Shown: positions 1 to 10,668 of the stretch, in pieces
Layout: each line of letters begins with the position of its first letter
Numbering within the stretch: position 1 is the first letter of the stretch
NCBI GenBank assembly: GCA_019637295.1
Contig: JAHBVX010000003.1
Coordinates: 1 to 64,000, forward strand
Direction: 5' to 3'
Length of the DNA stretch: 64,000 nucleotides
From: Polyangiaceae bacterium
GTDB taxonomy: Bacteria; Myxococcota_A; Polyangia; Polyangiales; Polyangiaceae
The notes under the pieces: generated by a model
The model's database searches: none
What the model was told of the DNA's origin: nothing
What the model saw: the letters and a program-made list of their open reading frames with translations, nothing else
Position numbers and translations under genes: made by a program

Positions 1-183
1 TCCGCCTCCGCTCCCGCCAAAGCCCCCGCTGCCGCCTCCGCCCCCAGTCGCCGCTCCGCCGTCCGGAGAGCCGCCGCAGTTGTTCGCCTCGTCGCAGGTG
101 AAGTCGCTGCCGCAGGCCTGCAGCGCGACGACCGACAGCGAAGCCACTCCTAGAAACGCCAAGCTCGATACGGATCGCATCAT
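1..183 (-). CDS. Gly-rich lipoprotein, N-terminal part (runs off window start)
   Basis: Only the first 61 codons are inside the window; the frame is still open at base 1. The product begins with a hydrophobic signal segment ending in a lipobox-like VALQAC at about residues 19-24. A short Cys-containing stretch follows (two Cys within about 12 residues) and then an almost pure Gly/Ser linker. This design is common for myxobacterial outer-membrane-anchored surface lipoproteins. Two ATG codons are adjacent (at 183 and 180), with GGAG 4 or 7 bases upstream. It starts 11 bp after the TPR-PEGA gene on the same strand, so it is probably the last visible gene of that operon. Function is unknown; the C-terminal domain is not visible. 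Confidence 0.7.
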   Translation of the reverse strand, partial: MMRSVSSLAFLGVASLSVVALQACGSDFTCDEANNCGGSPDGGAATGGGGGSGGFGGSGGG

Positions 184-194
184 GTTTCTCCAGC

Positions 195-1262
195 TCAAAA
201 GAACGACTTGCGAAAACTCAAGGTCGCTCCGCCCGCCGTGGGCGTCGCCTCCACGCGCAGCGCCGCGGGCTGCACCCCAGCTCCACCCTCGGGCCACAAC
301 ACCAGCGCAGCCACCGTGGCCGCGCCGAACACTCCCGCTCCGATGAAGCCAACGGTGGACAGCGTAGCGGCAGATTCTCGCCGGTCCAGCGCGTCGACCA
401 AGTCGCGGCAGACTGTGGCATTAGGCGACACTGCGCAGCCGTTCGGCCCGAGCTCGGTGCGGGCGCGGCGCTGCAACGAATCGGCGTCGCTCTGCGCGCT
501 GCCGCGGCTCACCAGCCCCGCGATGCCGACGCCGAGCCCCACCGCGGTCAGGGCGCTGCCGCCGATGAGCACCGCCGTCTTCGTCGACAGCCCCGAGCTC
601 GACGCCCCGGCCCCGCGCTCCTGCGCCGGGGGCCGAGCGGGGGCGGGCGGCTCCGGGGGCGGAGTCGGCGCGACCGCCGGCGCTGCTTCGGGCTGCAACG
701 AGATCACCAAGCTCTTGGCCTCACCGCGATCGAGGGCGACGGTGCGTCGCTCCTCCGCGTAGCCTGGCGCCGTCACGCGCACGTGCGTCGCGCCCGCCTC
801 GACGTAGAGCTCGTGCTCGAGCGGCGCCCGGCCCACCTCGCGCTCGCCGAGCAGCACTCGCGCGCCCTCCACGTTCACCGTGACCGTGAGCGTACCGACC
901 AGCGCCTTCGCCTGCGCCAGGCGCTCCTCCGCCCGCTGCCGAGCCTCGGGCTTGCCCGTCGGGAAGTGCCGCAGCGCCAGCGCCAGGTGCTCGGCCGCTT
1001 CACGCGGCTTGCCCAGGGTCAGCGCCACGTCGCCGAGGTTGCCGGCGATGTCGACGCTCTTGCGCACCGCGAACGCCGCGACGTAGGCGTCGTACGCCTC
1101 CTGCCACCGCTTCTGCCGGTACAGCTCGTTGCCCCGCCGGTACAGCTCCTCGACCGAGTCGGCCCGGGCTGGAGCCGGCGCAAACGCGACGACGCCGAGC
1201 GTCAGGCCCGTGGCGAGAGCCACCAGCGAGCAGGAGCGGGCCGCAGGGCGAAGCGAGGGCAT
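195..1262 (-). CDS. TPR and PEGA domain envelope protein
   Basis: The 355-residue protein has a cleavable signal peptide at residues 1-34. A short TPR-like helical region follows at about 36-115 (YRRGNELYRQKRWQEAYDAY). A PEGA domain lies at about 124-190, with the typical GxREVGRAPL turn and APGY motif. A Pro/Ala-rich linker (195-220) precedes two hydrophobic segments at about 229-252 and 301-322. Between those segments is a small domain with two Cys that could form a disulfide. PEGA domains usually sit in the periplasm or at the cell surface and are thought to mediate binding. It sits between a Pro-rich membrane protein and a lipoprotein on the same strand, so an envelope role is likely. The exact function is unknown. 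Confidence 0.75.
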   Translation of the reverse strand: MPSLRPAARSCSLVALATGLTLGVVAFAPAPARADSVEELYRRGNELYRQKRWQEAYDAYVAAFAVRKSVDIAGNLGDVALTLGKPREAAEHLALALRHFPTGKPEARQRAEERLAQAKALVGTLTVTVNVEGARVLLGEREVGRAPLEHELYVEAGATHVRVTAPGYAEERRTVALDRGEAKSLVISLQPEAAPAVAPTPPPEPPAPARPPAQERGAGASSSGLSTKTAVLIGGSALTAVGLGVGIAGLVSRGSAQSDADSLQRRARTELGPNGCAVSPNATVCRDLVDALDRRESAATLSTVGFIGAGVFGAATVAALVLWPEGGAGVQPAALRVEATPTAGGATLSFRKSFF

Positions 1263-1311
1263 GGCGGGGATTGTGGTCGATGCGGGAGCGGCGGCCCAAA
1301 AACGGCTCGGC

Positions 1312-2019
1312 TCAGTCGAAGATGGGCTGCGGCTCGGACTCTGGTTTGTTCTTTGGTTTCGATGCTTTAGGAACAGAGGGCGCGGGTCCGATGGGCGCCG
1401 CCACGGCCGCCGGCGCGGGGGGCTCGGGCGCTCGGACGCTGGCGATGGGAGCGGGTGGCTCGCTCGGGGCAGGCGCCTGAACCCTCGCCTTGGGCTGGGG
1501 CGGCGCGGCCACGGCAGGGGCCGTGGGCGCGGCGGGCGCGTCCAAGTCGAGCGTGCCCAGGGACGGCTCGGGCTCCGTTTGACCGCCGCGGCCGCTCCAC
1601 ACGACGAGGGCCGCGACGCACAGACCCAAGGCCAGCACCATGACGGTGCCCACGAGCCACCCCGCCGGACGCGGCCGCCGCGCAGGGAGCGGCTGTGCCA
1701 TGGGCTCGGCCTGGGCCGAGGGCGCGGGGGCAGCAGGCGCGCGCAGCTTGCGCATCGTGGCCATTCTCCGCGGATCGGCCTCGGGGGAGACCTTCACGGT
1801 GTCCATCTCGAAGGTGCGCTGGGGCGCGCGCTTGGGGATGGCCGTCGGCGCGACGTAGTCGTAGGCGTGATCCGGCGCGGGGGAATCCGGCGTGGAGCCG
1901 AGCTTGACGGTGTCGCGCCGCCCGCCGAGGGACGCGTCGAGCGCGTCGAACGCGGGCGCTCCCTCGAGGGGCGTGTCGTCGTCGGGCCCGCGGCGAGGGG
2001 GATCTTCTCGCTGACTCAT
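1312..2019 (-). CDS. Pro/Ala-rich single-pass membrane protein
   Basis: This 235-residue protein is not recognised. Residues 1-115 are acidic to neutral and low complexity. They contain two short related motifs (DTVKLGS at about 37 and DTVKVSP at about 73), which could be phosphorylation or interaction motifs. One transmembrane segment follows at about 120-141 (GWLVGTVMVLALGLCVAALV), then a Pro/Ala-rich tail ending in a charged KSKPKNKPES region. I chose ATG 2019 over an in-frame ATG 21 bp upstream because the protein then starts MSQRED; either is possible. The TPR-PEGA gene starts 50 bp downstream on the same strand. The position suggests a partner of that envelope protein, but no enzymatic domain is visible. 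Confidence 0.6.
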   Translation of the reverse strand: MSQREDPPRRGPDDDTPLEGAPAFDALDASLGGRRDTVKLGSTPDSPAPDHAYDYVAPTAIPKRAPQRTFEMDTVKVSPEADPRRMATMRKLRAPAAPAPSAQAEPMAQPLPARRPRPAGWLVGTVMVLALGLCVAALVVWSGRGGQTEPEPSLGTLDLDAPAAPTAPAVAAPPQPKARVQAPAPSEPPAPIASVRAPEPPAPAAVAAPIGPAPSVPKASKPKNKPESEPQPIFD

Positions 2020-2195
2020 CGTTTCCGCTCTCCAAGACACCCGGGGCGCTTCCTCTCATGCTCGGCGCGCCCGCCATTGGCCTCGGACCCGAGCCGAGGC
2101 GAACCCGCGCGCAGCGTACACCCTCTCGGTCGGAAGGGCAGATCGGTTGCGTGAAAAATGAACGCCCCGCGCTACCCGCGTGCGCGGCCGCGACA

Positions 2196-2215
2196 AACCC
2201 GCTATTCTGCGGGTT
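2196..2215 (+). promoter_or_regulatory. Perfect 7-bp hairpin just upstream of a ribosome binding site
   Basis: AACCCGC (2196-2202) and GCGGGTT (2209-2215) are perfect inverted arms around the loop TATTCT. The structure abuts a GGAGAG Shine-Dalgarno sequence (2216-2221) and lies 13 bases before the ATG at 2229. TATTCT also resembles a -10 hexamer. It could be an operator overlapping a promoter or a 5' UTR hairpin. No regulator is identified. Confidence 0.3.
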
Positions 2216-2228
2216 GGAGAGCACACCG

Positions 2229-4403
2229 ATGAAGACCTGGCTGAAGGGCGCGGCGTGGGGACTGTCGGCAGTGGGTGCGGCCTTGGCGGCCGCGTGCGGG
2301 AGCGGAGCGGACAGCTCGTCCGGCTACAACACCGGCGGCAGCGGCGCGTCGGGCGGCACCGACGGCGGCTTCAGCGGGTTCGGCGGCAGCGGCGCCAGCG
2401 GCGGCAGCGGCGGCAGCAGCGCCTCCGGGGGCAGCGGCGCGACCGGCGGCCTCGCGGGGAGCGCCGGCAGCGGCGGGGCGCCCGGCTGCACCAGCGCGGC
2501 GGATTGCATTGGGCACCCCAGCGGTCCCGCGTGCGATCCGACCAGCGGCGACTGTGTCGGCTGCGTCGGGCCCACCGACTGCCCCACGGGACAGTTCTGC
2601 GACACCGGCGCGCAGCAGTGCAAGGCCGGCTGCGATGACGCGGGCGACTGCTCCGCGCCCGCGGCTCAGTGCGACACCGCGACCAACACCTGCAAGGAGT
2701 GTCTGCAAGACACGCACTGTCCGTCGGGCCAGATCTGCGTCGGCGGCGCGTGCGCCACGGGCTGCTCCACGACGCAGCCCTGCCCGTCGACGAGCCAGAC
2801 CTGCTGCGGAACGAGCTGCCACGATCTCAGCTCGGACATCACCAACTGCGGCACCTGCGGGGTGGCCTGCCCGCTGGTGCAGAACGCCGCCACCGTGTGC
2901 ACCAATGGCGTGTGCGGCATGGGGGGTTGCGCGGTCGGCTTCGCGGACTGCAACCAGAACCCGGCGGACGGCTGCGAGCACAACGTCACCCAGCTCGGTC
3001 CCTGCATCTGCACTCCGGGCCAGACCCAGACCTGCTACGACGGCCCGCCGGGAACGCTGAACGTCGGGGTGTGCAAGTCCGGCACGCGCACCTGTCAGCC
3101 GAGCGGCCTGCTGTGGGGCTTCTGCCTCAACCAGGTGCTGCCCCAAGCCGAGACCTGCACCGCGAACAACCAGGACGACGACTGCGACGGACAGGTCGAC
3201 AACGTCCCGGACATCGACGGCGACGGCTGGAACGCGTGTCAGGGCGACTGCTGCGAGACGCCCGCGGACTGCAGCCAGCCCACCCTCGTGAACCCGGGCG
3301 CCTACGACGTGCCCGGCAACAACGTCGACGACGACTGCGACGGCCAGATCGACAACCCGCCCGCCTCCTGCGACGGCCCGCTGACCAGCAACGCGGCGGA
3401 TCCGGTGGACTACGCTCGCGCCATCGACTTGTGTCAGACCACGACCGAGAACCCGCCGCTCGCCACCAAGAAGTGGGGCGTGATCACCTCCGGGGCCACC
3501 GCGTTCCATCGCGCCAACGGCACCAGCACACCGAACGCGATGCAGCGCTCGATCCGCACGGGCTTCGGCGGCGGCGTCACGCCGCTCATGGGCACCAAGC
3601 TCGCGGTGCTGTCCACCGGACGCGCCGCGGCCCAGGCCGCGCCCAACAACGCCAACCCCGCCTACGCCGCCTTCCAGGGCGGCCAGAACATGGCGACCAC
3701 CAGCCCCGTGCCAGCGGACTGGCTCGCCGCGAACGGCAGCAACTTCCCGAACGCGCCCGGCTGCCCGGGGCCGCAAGGCGGCACCACCGCGTACGATCCG
3801 ATCATGCTCAAGCTGCGCATCCGGGTCCCCACCAACGCCAAGTCCTTCAACGTCAGCTCCTTCTTCTACTCGAGCGAGTACCCCGAGTGGGTCTGCAGCG
3901 CGTTCAACGACTTCTTCCTGGTGCTGCTCGACTCCACCTTCGTGCCCGCGGCGGGCGAGGCGCCGAACCCCACCGACAAGAACCTCGCGTTCTACGATCC
4001 GCCCCCGGTCGGCGGCGCGGTGTACCCGGTGGGCGTGAACCTGGCGTTCGGCAACACGGGCCTGTTCCAGGTGTGCGTCAACGGGCCCACCGGCTGCGGC
4101 AGCGGCGCCGTCGCGGGCAACACGAACACCTGCACCGGCATCACGCAGCTGCTCGGCACCGGCTTCGACGTGCTCAACCCTCCGAGCCAGTTCCCGGCGG
4201 ATCCGGGCTGGTGCGGCGCCAGCAACCGCGCCGGCGGCGGCACCGGCTGGCTCACCGTGCGCGGCAACGTCAAGCCCGGTGAGACCATCGAGATCCGCTT
4301 CGTGACCTGGGACACCGGCGACCCCTGGTACGACTCCCTCGTGCTGCTCGATCGCTTCCAGTGGCAGCTCGACGCGTCGCAGCCCGGCACTGGGCCGGGC
4401 TGA
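2229..4403 (+). CDS. Large Cys-rich surface lipoprotein with MopE-like and choice-of-anchor-type regions
   Basis: The product is 724 residues. A lipoprotein signal ends in ALAAAC at about residue 21, followed by a Gly/Ser-rich linker to about residue 95. A Cys-rich region with many CxxxxxC spacings follows (about 95-300). Two Asp-rich DDDCDGQxDN motifs at about 314 and 366 are MopE-type putative calcium or metal-binding repeats, and the first is followed by DIDGDGW. The C-terminal 300 residues (QRSIRTGFGGG, then SSFFYSSEYPEW, FNDFFLVLLD and DTGDPWYDSLVLLD) look like the choice-of-anchor L type surface domain. The start is ATG 2229, which has a GGAGAG box 7 bases upstream and gives a clean signal sequence. 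It is probably displayed on the outer surface. Binding partner unknown. Confidence 0.8.
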   Translation: MKTWLKGAAWGLSAVGAALAAACGSGADSSSGYNTGGSGASGGTDGGFSGFGGSGASGGSGGSSASGGSGATGGLAGSAGSGGAPGCTSAADCIGHPSGPACDPTSGDCVGCVGPTDCPTGQFCDTGAQQCKAGCDDAGDCSAPAAQCDTATNTCKECLQDTHCPSGQICVGGACATGCSTTQPCPSTSQTCCGTSCHDLSSDITNCGTCGVACPLVQNAATVCTNGVCGMGGCAVGFADCNQNPADGCEHNVTQLGPCICTPGQTQTCYDGPPGTLNVGVCKSGTRTCQPSGLLWGFCLNQVLPQAETCTANNQDDDCDGQVDNVPDIDGDGWNACQGDCCETPADCSQPTLVNPGAYDVPGNNVDDDCDGQIDNPPASCDGPLTSNAADPVDYARAIDLCQTTTENPPLATKKWGVITSGATAFHRANGTSTPNAMQRSIRTGFGGGVTPLMGTKLAVLSTGRAAAQAAPNNANPAYAAFQGGQNMATTSPVPADWLAANGSNFPNAPGCPGPQGGTTAYDPIMLKLRIRVPTNAKSFNVSSFFYSSEYPEWVCSAFNDFFLVLLDSTFVPAAGEAPNPTDKNLAFYDPPPVGGAVYPVGVNLAFGNTGLFQVCVNGPTGCGSGAVAGNTNTCTGITQLLGTGFDVLNPPSQFPADPGWCGASNRAGGGTGWLTVRGNVKPGETIEIRFVTWDTGDPWYDSLVLLDRFQWQLDASQPGTGPG

Positions 4404-4519
4404 GCTAGCGGTCACGGCGGCTGCGTCTGCGCGGGGGGCTTGGGGGCAGTGGGCAGAGGCGCGCCGCGCCCCGCGCATTTGTCGCCCACGCCCCGCCCGC
4501 GCGTTACGCTCCCGCCCTC

Positions 4520-5908
4520 GTGTCTCCGCGCATTCTCCCGCTCGCGTGCCTGTTCGGGTTGAGCGCGCTCGCCTGCAGCAAGGCCGACCCCAAGGCCGCG
4601 CCCGCAGCCCCGGCCGAGGCCCAGCCGAGCGCGCCCGCGCCCGCGCCTACGCCCGCGCAGCCCGAGCCCGAGAAGCCCGTCGAGCACCTGATCCTGCTCA
4701 CCGTGGACTCGCTGCGCGCGGACATGCCCTGGCTCGGCTACCCGCGCGACATCGCGCCGAACCTGACGAAGCTGGCCGAGAGCAGCGTGGTGTACAGCCG
4801 GGCGTACTCGATCTCGAGCTACACCAGCATGTCTCTGGCGGGGCTGATGAGCGGACGCTACCCCGGCGAGCTGGCGCGGGATGGCCGCACGACGAGCCGC
4901 TTCGGGCCCGAGGCGCTGATGCTCGCGGAGGTGCTCGCCGAGCGAGGCTTCCACACCCTCGGCGTCCACGGTCACGTCTACTTCCTGGGCGACACGGGGA
5001 TCAAGCAGGGCTTCGCCGAGTGGCACGTCGTGCCGCGCATCACCATGCGCCCCGCCCGCGACGGCCACGTCACCGACGCCGAGCTCGCCGATCTCTTGCT
5101 CGACGCGCTCCGCAGGCACGCGAGCGAGCGCCCCAAGCAGCGGCTGTTCGCCTGGGCGCACTTCATGGACCCGCACTACGCGTACGTGGCCCACGAGCTG
5201 GTGAACTACAGCGGCGACCCCTACGCGCTGCCGGACGGCGGCAGCGCCGAGCCGCTCGAGCCCGGCGCGCGGCTCTCCGCCGTCGGTCAGCGTCTACGCA
5301 ACTTGTACGACCGCGAGGTGCGCTTCACGGACGCGCAGGTCGGACGCGTGCTCGACTACTTGCAGCAAGAGCCCGCCTTCGCGGGCGCCGCGATCGTGGT
5401 CAGCGCGGATCACGGCGAGGCCTTCGGCGAGCACAAGAGCTACTTCGAGCACGGCTACTACCTGCACGAGGTCGTCACGCGAGTACCGCTCTTGGTGCAC
5501 GCCCCGGGGCTTCGGCCGAAGCGCCTGGACGTGCGCCGCAGCCACATCGATCTCCCGCGGACGTTCCTCGAGCTGCTCGACGTCCCCGCGCCCGAGAGCT
5601 TCCGCGGCACGAGCCTGGTAGCGGAGCTGCGCGGGGGCGAGGCCGCTCCGCGGGACATCGTGCTGGATCTGCCGTACACGGATCAGACCCCGCGCCGGCG
5701 CGCGCTCATCCACGGCTCGCACAAACTCGTGGTCACCGAGACCGAGCAGGTCCCCACCCTGTTCGATCTGACGCGCGATCCGAGCGAGCGCCAGGATCTC
5801 GCGAGCACGGACACCGCGCGCCTGACCGACATGTTGACGCGCTACGAGCGGATGAACACCGCGCTGCCGGACTTCCCGGCGCCGCGGCGCGCCACCCGCT
5901 CGTACTGA
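4520..5908 (+). CDS. Sulfatase/alkaline-phosphatase-superfamily lipoprotein with Thr at the nucleophile position
   Basis: The 462-residue product has a GTG start, a lipobox-like SALAC at about residues 15-19 and a Pro/Ala linker to about residue 54. The sulfatase fold follows: TVDSLRAD (61-68, metal ligand), an active-site segment ending LMSGRYP (109-115) and VVSADHGE (293-300, metal ligands). The usual CxPSR formylglycine motif ten residues before GRYP is replaced by TSMSL, so Thr102 occupies the nucleophile position. Thr nucleophiles occur in phosphoethanolamine transferases and lipoteichoic acid synthase of the same superfamily. The enzyme may therefore be a phosphohydrolase or transferase rather than a sulfatase. 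It is probably anchored in the periplasm. No good Shine-Dalgarno supports the GTG, so the exact start is uncertain. Confidence 0.78.
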   Translation: MSPRILPLACLFGLSALACSKADPKAAPAAPAEAQPSAPAPAPTPAQPEPEKPVEHLILLTVDSLRADMPWLGYPRDIAPNLTKLAESSVVYSRAYSISSYTSMSLAGLMSGRYPGELARDGRTTSRFGPEALMLAEVLAERGFHTLGVHGHVYFLGDTGIKQGFAEWHVVPRITMRPARDGHVTDAELADLLLDALRRHASERPKQRLFAWAHFMDPHYAYVAHELVNYSGDPYALPDGGSAEPLEPGARLSAVGQRLRNLYDREVRFTDAQVGRVLDYLQQEPAFAGAAIVVSADHGEAFGEHKSYFEHGYYLHEVVTRVPLLVHAPGLRPKRLDVRRSHIDLPRTFLELLDVPAPESFRGTSLVAELRGGEAAPRDIVLDLPYTDQTPRRRALIHGSHKLVVTETEQVPTLFDLTRDPSERQDLASTDTARLTDMLTRYERMNTALPDFPAPRRATRSY

Positions 5909-5915
5909 CCGGTCG

Positions 5916-6851
<936 letters not shown>

Positions 6852-6936
6852 ACGCTTCTCACTTTCCGAGCTTGCGCCACCGCCCGCGGTCGCGCGGTGC
6901 GACCGGGCGGGGCGAAACAATTGACGATGAACTCGC

Positions 6937-7869
6937 TCAGCTCTCCGCGCCGCGGCGCGACGAGTAGATGACCTGAGCTTCCGGACCACCACCCTGCCCG
7001 CCCTCGCGCTCCCGCGGGGCGTGCTCGCGGCGACGCGAGGCGCCAAACAGACAGGCGTCGGCCACGGCGCCGCAGATCAGCCGGATGGACCGGATCGCGT
7101 CGTCGTTGCCCGGGATGACGTAGTCCACCAGATCCGGATCGCAGTTCGTGTCCGTGATGGCCACGATGGGCACGCGCAGCTTGCGCGCTTCGCTCACCGC
7201 GATGGTCTCTTGGGCCGGATCGATCACGAACAGGGCGTTCGGGATGCTGCCCATGCCCTTGAGCCCACCGATGTACTTCTCGAGACGCGCGCGCTCCTTC
7301 TCGAGCTTGACGGTCTCTTTCTTGGGCAGCTGCTGGTAGGTGCCGTCCTCGCGCATGCGCTCGAGGGTGCGCAGCCGCTCGAGCCCGCCCTTGATGGTAC
7401 GGAAGTTCGTCAGCGTGCCGCCCAGCCAGCGGTTGGTCACGTAGTACTGGCCCGCGCGCGCCGCCTCTTCCTGCACGATGGAGGCCGCTTGACGCTTGGT
7501 GCCCACGAACAGCACGTGCCCATTGCGAGCGACGGTGTCGGCCAAGAAGTCGAACGCCCGCTTGAACAGCCGCGAGGACTGATCGAGATCGATGATGTGG
7601 ATGCCGCTACGCGCGCCGTAGATGTACTGGCGCATCTTCGGGTTCCAGCGCTTGGTCTGGTGGCCGAAGTGCGCGCCCGCCTCGAACAGCTCCTTCACCG
7701 GCAGGGGGTTGCCGGGATCCCGCGGCTCGCGGCGCTCGTCGCTCGCGGCGCGCTCGGCGGCCAGCATCGCGGTGCGGCTGACGGCGGTAGCGTTCTCCAC
7801 GGCGCCCTCGACGCCGGGCGGAGGGGAAATGTTCGTGGTCGTGTCGGTGGTCTCGGTCGTGTCGGTCAT
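6937..7869 (-). CDS. rpsB: 30S ribosomal protein S2 with N-terminal extension
   Basis: The core is clearly S2: LFEAGAHFGHQTKRWNPKM, then GIHIIDLDQ, TNRWLGGTLTNFRTI, NALFVIDPAQE and VAITDTNCDPDLVDYVIPGNDDA. S2 assembles onto the 30S platform late and is needed for S1 binding. The protein is 310 residues, longer than the usual roughly 240. About 55 extra N-terminal residues are rich in Thr, Glu, Asp and Ala, and there is a short Arg/Glu/Gly-rich tail. The extension is supported by an AGGAGA Shine-Dalgarno 6 bases before ATG 7869. tsf follows on the same strand. The 199 bp between the upstream kinase gene and rpsB probably carry the promoter, but no clear hexamers are visible. Confidence 0.96.
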   Translation of the reverse strand: MTDTTETTDTTTNISPPPGVEGAVENATAVSRTAMLAAERAASDERREPRDPGNPLPVKELFEAGAHFGHQTKRWNPKMRQYIYGARSGIHIIDLDQSSRLFKRAFDFLADTVARNGHVLFVGTKRQAASIVQEEAARAGQYYVTNRWLGGTLTNFRTIKGGLERLRTLERMREDGTYQQLPKKETVKLEKERARLEKYIGGLKGMGSIPNALFVIDPAQETIAVSEARKLRVPIVAITDTNCDPDLVDYVIPGNDDAIRSIRLICGAVADACLFGASRRREHAPREREGGQGGGPEAQVIYSSRRGAES

Positions 7870-7874
7870 CGCGC

Positions 7875-7880
7875 TCTCCT
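7875..7880 (-). promoter_or_regulatory. Shine-Dalgarno site of rpsB (decides the extended start)
   Basis: AGGAGA on the minus strand lies 5-6 bases before ATG 7869. It is the best ribosome binding site near this gene. It argues that the Thr-rich N-terminal extension of S2 is really translated and that translation does not begin at an internal codon. Confidence 0.6.
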
Positions 7881-8068
7881 CTGCCGGTTCTTCTTCCGCC
7901 CCGCCGCTGGCAGGCCTCGCGTCAGGCGAAGCACCGGCACCAGTCGGTTGCGCTCGGGGCGTGCGATTTGGGGGCGGCGCGAGAAGTGCCCCGCGCCGGC
8001 CCGGGGGACGCGAAACCTAGGCGACGCCCCCCCCTTCGTAAAGGGAAAATCGTCCAGCGCAGGCGGGG

Positions 8069-9895
<1,827 letters not shown>

Positions 9896-10102
9896 CCTGC
9901 GCCTTGGCGTCCGCCACAGCCCACCCGTCACGGGTCCGGTCTCGGCGGACGAGCTGGAGGATAGTAGCGCGCCCTGCCGGCGTCGAGCCTCGCCTGACAT
10001 GCGGGCCCCCTCGGTCAGGCCGGCCGCGAGTTGCGCACGACCTCGCCCGGCGTCGCAGAGACTTGTGGTGCCGCGGGGCCACTCCCTGGTACAAGGTTCG
10101 GG

Positions 10103-10597
10103 ATGGAGCGTCACGCTCAGGGCGGCGGCTACGGCCCCCCAGGAGGCTACGGTCCGCCCGGTGGCTACGGTCCGCCCGGCGGCGGAGGGTTCGGTCCCCC
10201 GGGCGGTGGCGGGTACGGCGGCCCCCCGGGCGGGCACGGCGGAGGTTTCGCTCCACCCGGCGGCCCCGGCCCGAAGCCCATCACCGGCGGCAAGGCGACG
10301 ATCGCCATGCACCAGATGTCGATCGACCCGACCACCGGGATGCCCAAGGGCGAGAAGCCCCCCGCCAGCACCGCCGCGGTACTCTCGCTGGTGTGCGGTT
10401 TGCTGCTGTGCCTCGGCCCGCTCACGGGCATCACGGCCATCGTGGCGGGGTTCATGGGCATGAGCGCGGTCAAGAAGGATCCGTCCGGCGTTGGCGGCCG
10501 CAGCATGGCCATCACGGGCATGGTCCTCGGCGTGCTCAACCTGGTGCTCACCGCGGTCGGGATCGTGCTGGCGCTGGTGGGCGTGATCGCCACTTGA
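10103..10597 (+). CDS. Gly/Pro/Tyr-rich DUF4190-type small membrane protein
   Basis: The 164-residue protein has an N-terminal low-complexity half of tandem GGYGPPGGYGPPG-type repeats (residues 6-60). A DUF4190-like module follows with two hydrophobic segments: AVLSLVCGLLLCLGPLTGIT, then the conserved GRSMAITGMVLGVLNLVL turn leading into the second. DUF4190 proteins are two-helix membrane proteins of unknown function, often with disordered Pro/Gly-rich cytoplasmic tails. The start at ATG 10103 follows an AAGG box. It is divergent from the kinase gene and may share a regulatory region with it. No catalytic residues are apparent. Confidence 0.72.
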   Translation: MERHAQGGGYGPPGGYGPPGGYGPPGGGGFGPPGGGGYGGPPGGHGGGFAPPGGPGPKPITGGKATIAMHQMSIDPTTGMPKGEKPPASTAAVLSLVCGLLLCLGPLTGITAIVAGFMGMSAVKKDPSGVGGRSMAITGMVLGVLNLVLTAVGIVLALVGVIAT

Positions 10598-10668
10598 TTT
10601 CGCCGCCGTTGAGGCGCAAACAGGGCGCCTGACGCCGCCGGTGCGGCGCCGCCTCCGGGAGCGCACAC

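Noticed and set aside
2202-4478. A long open frame on the minus strand, opposite the Cys-rich surface lipoprotein
   Set aside because: Its sequence is Arg/Ala/Gly low complexity with no signal or domain, as expected of shadow frames at 70% GC. The plus-strand gene has clear domains and a ribosome binding site.
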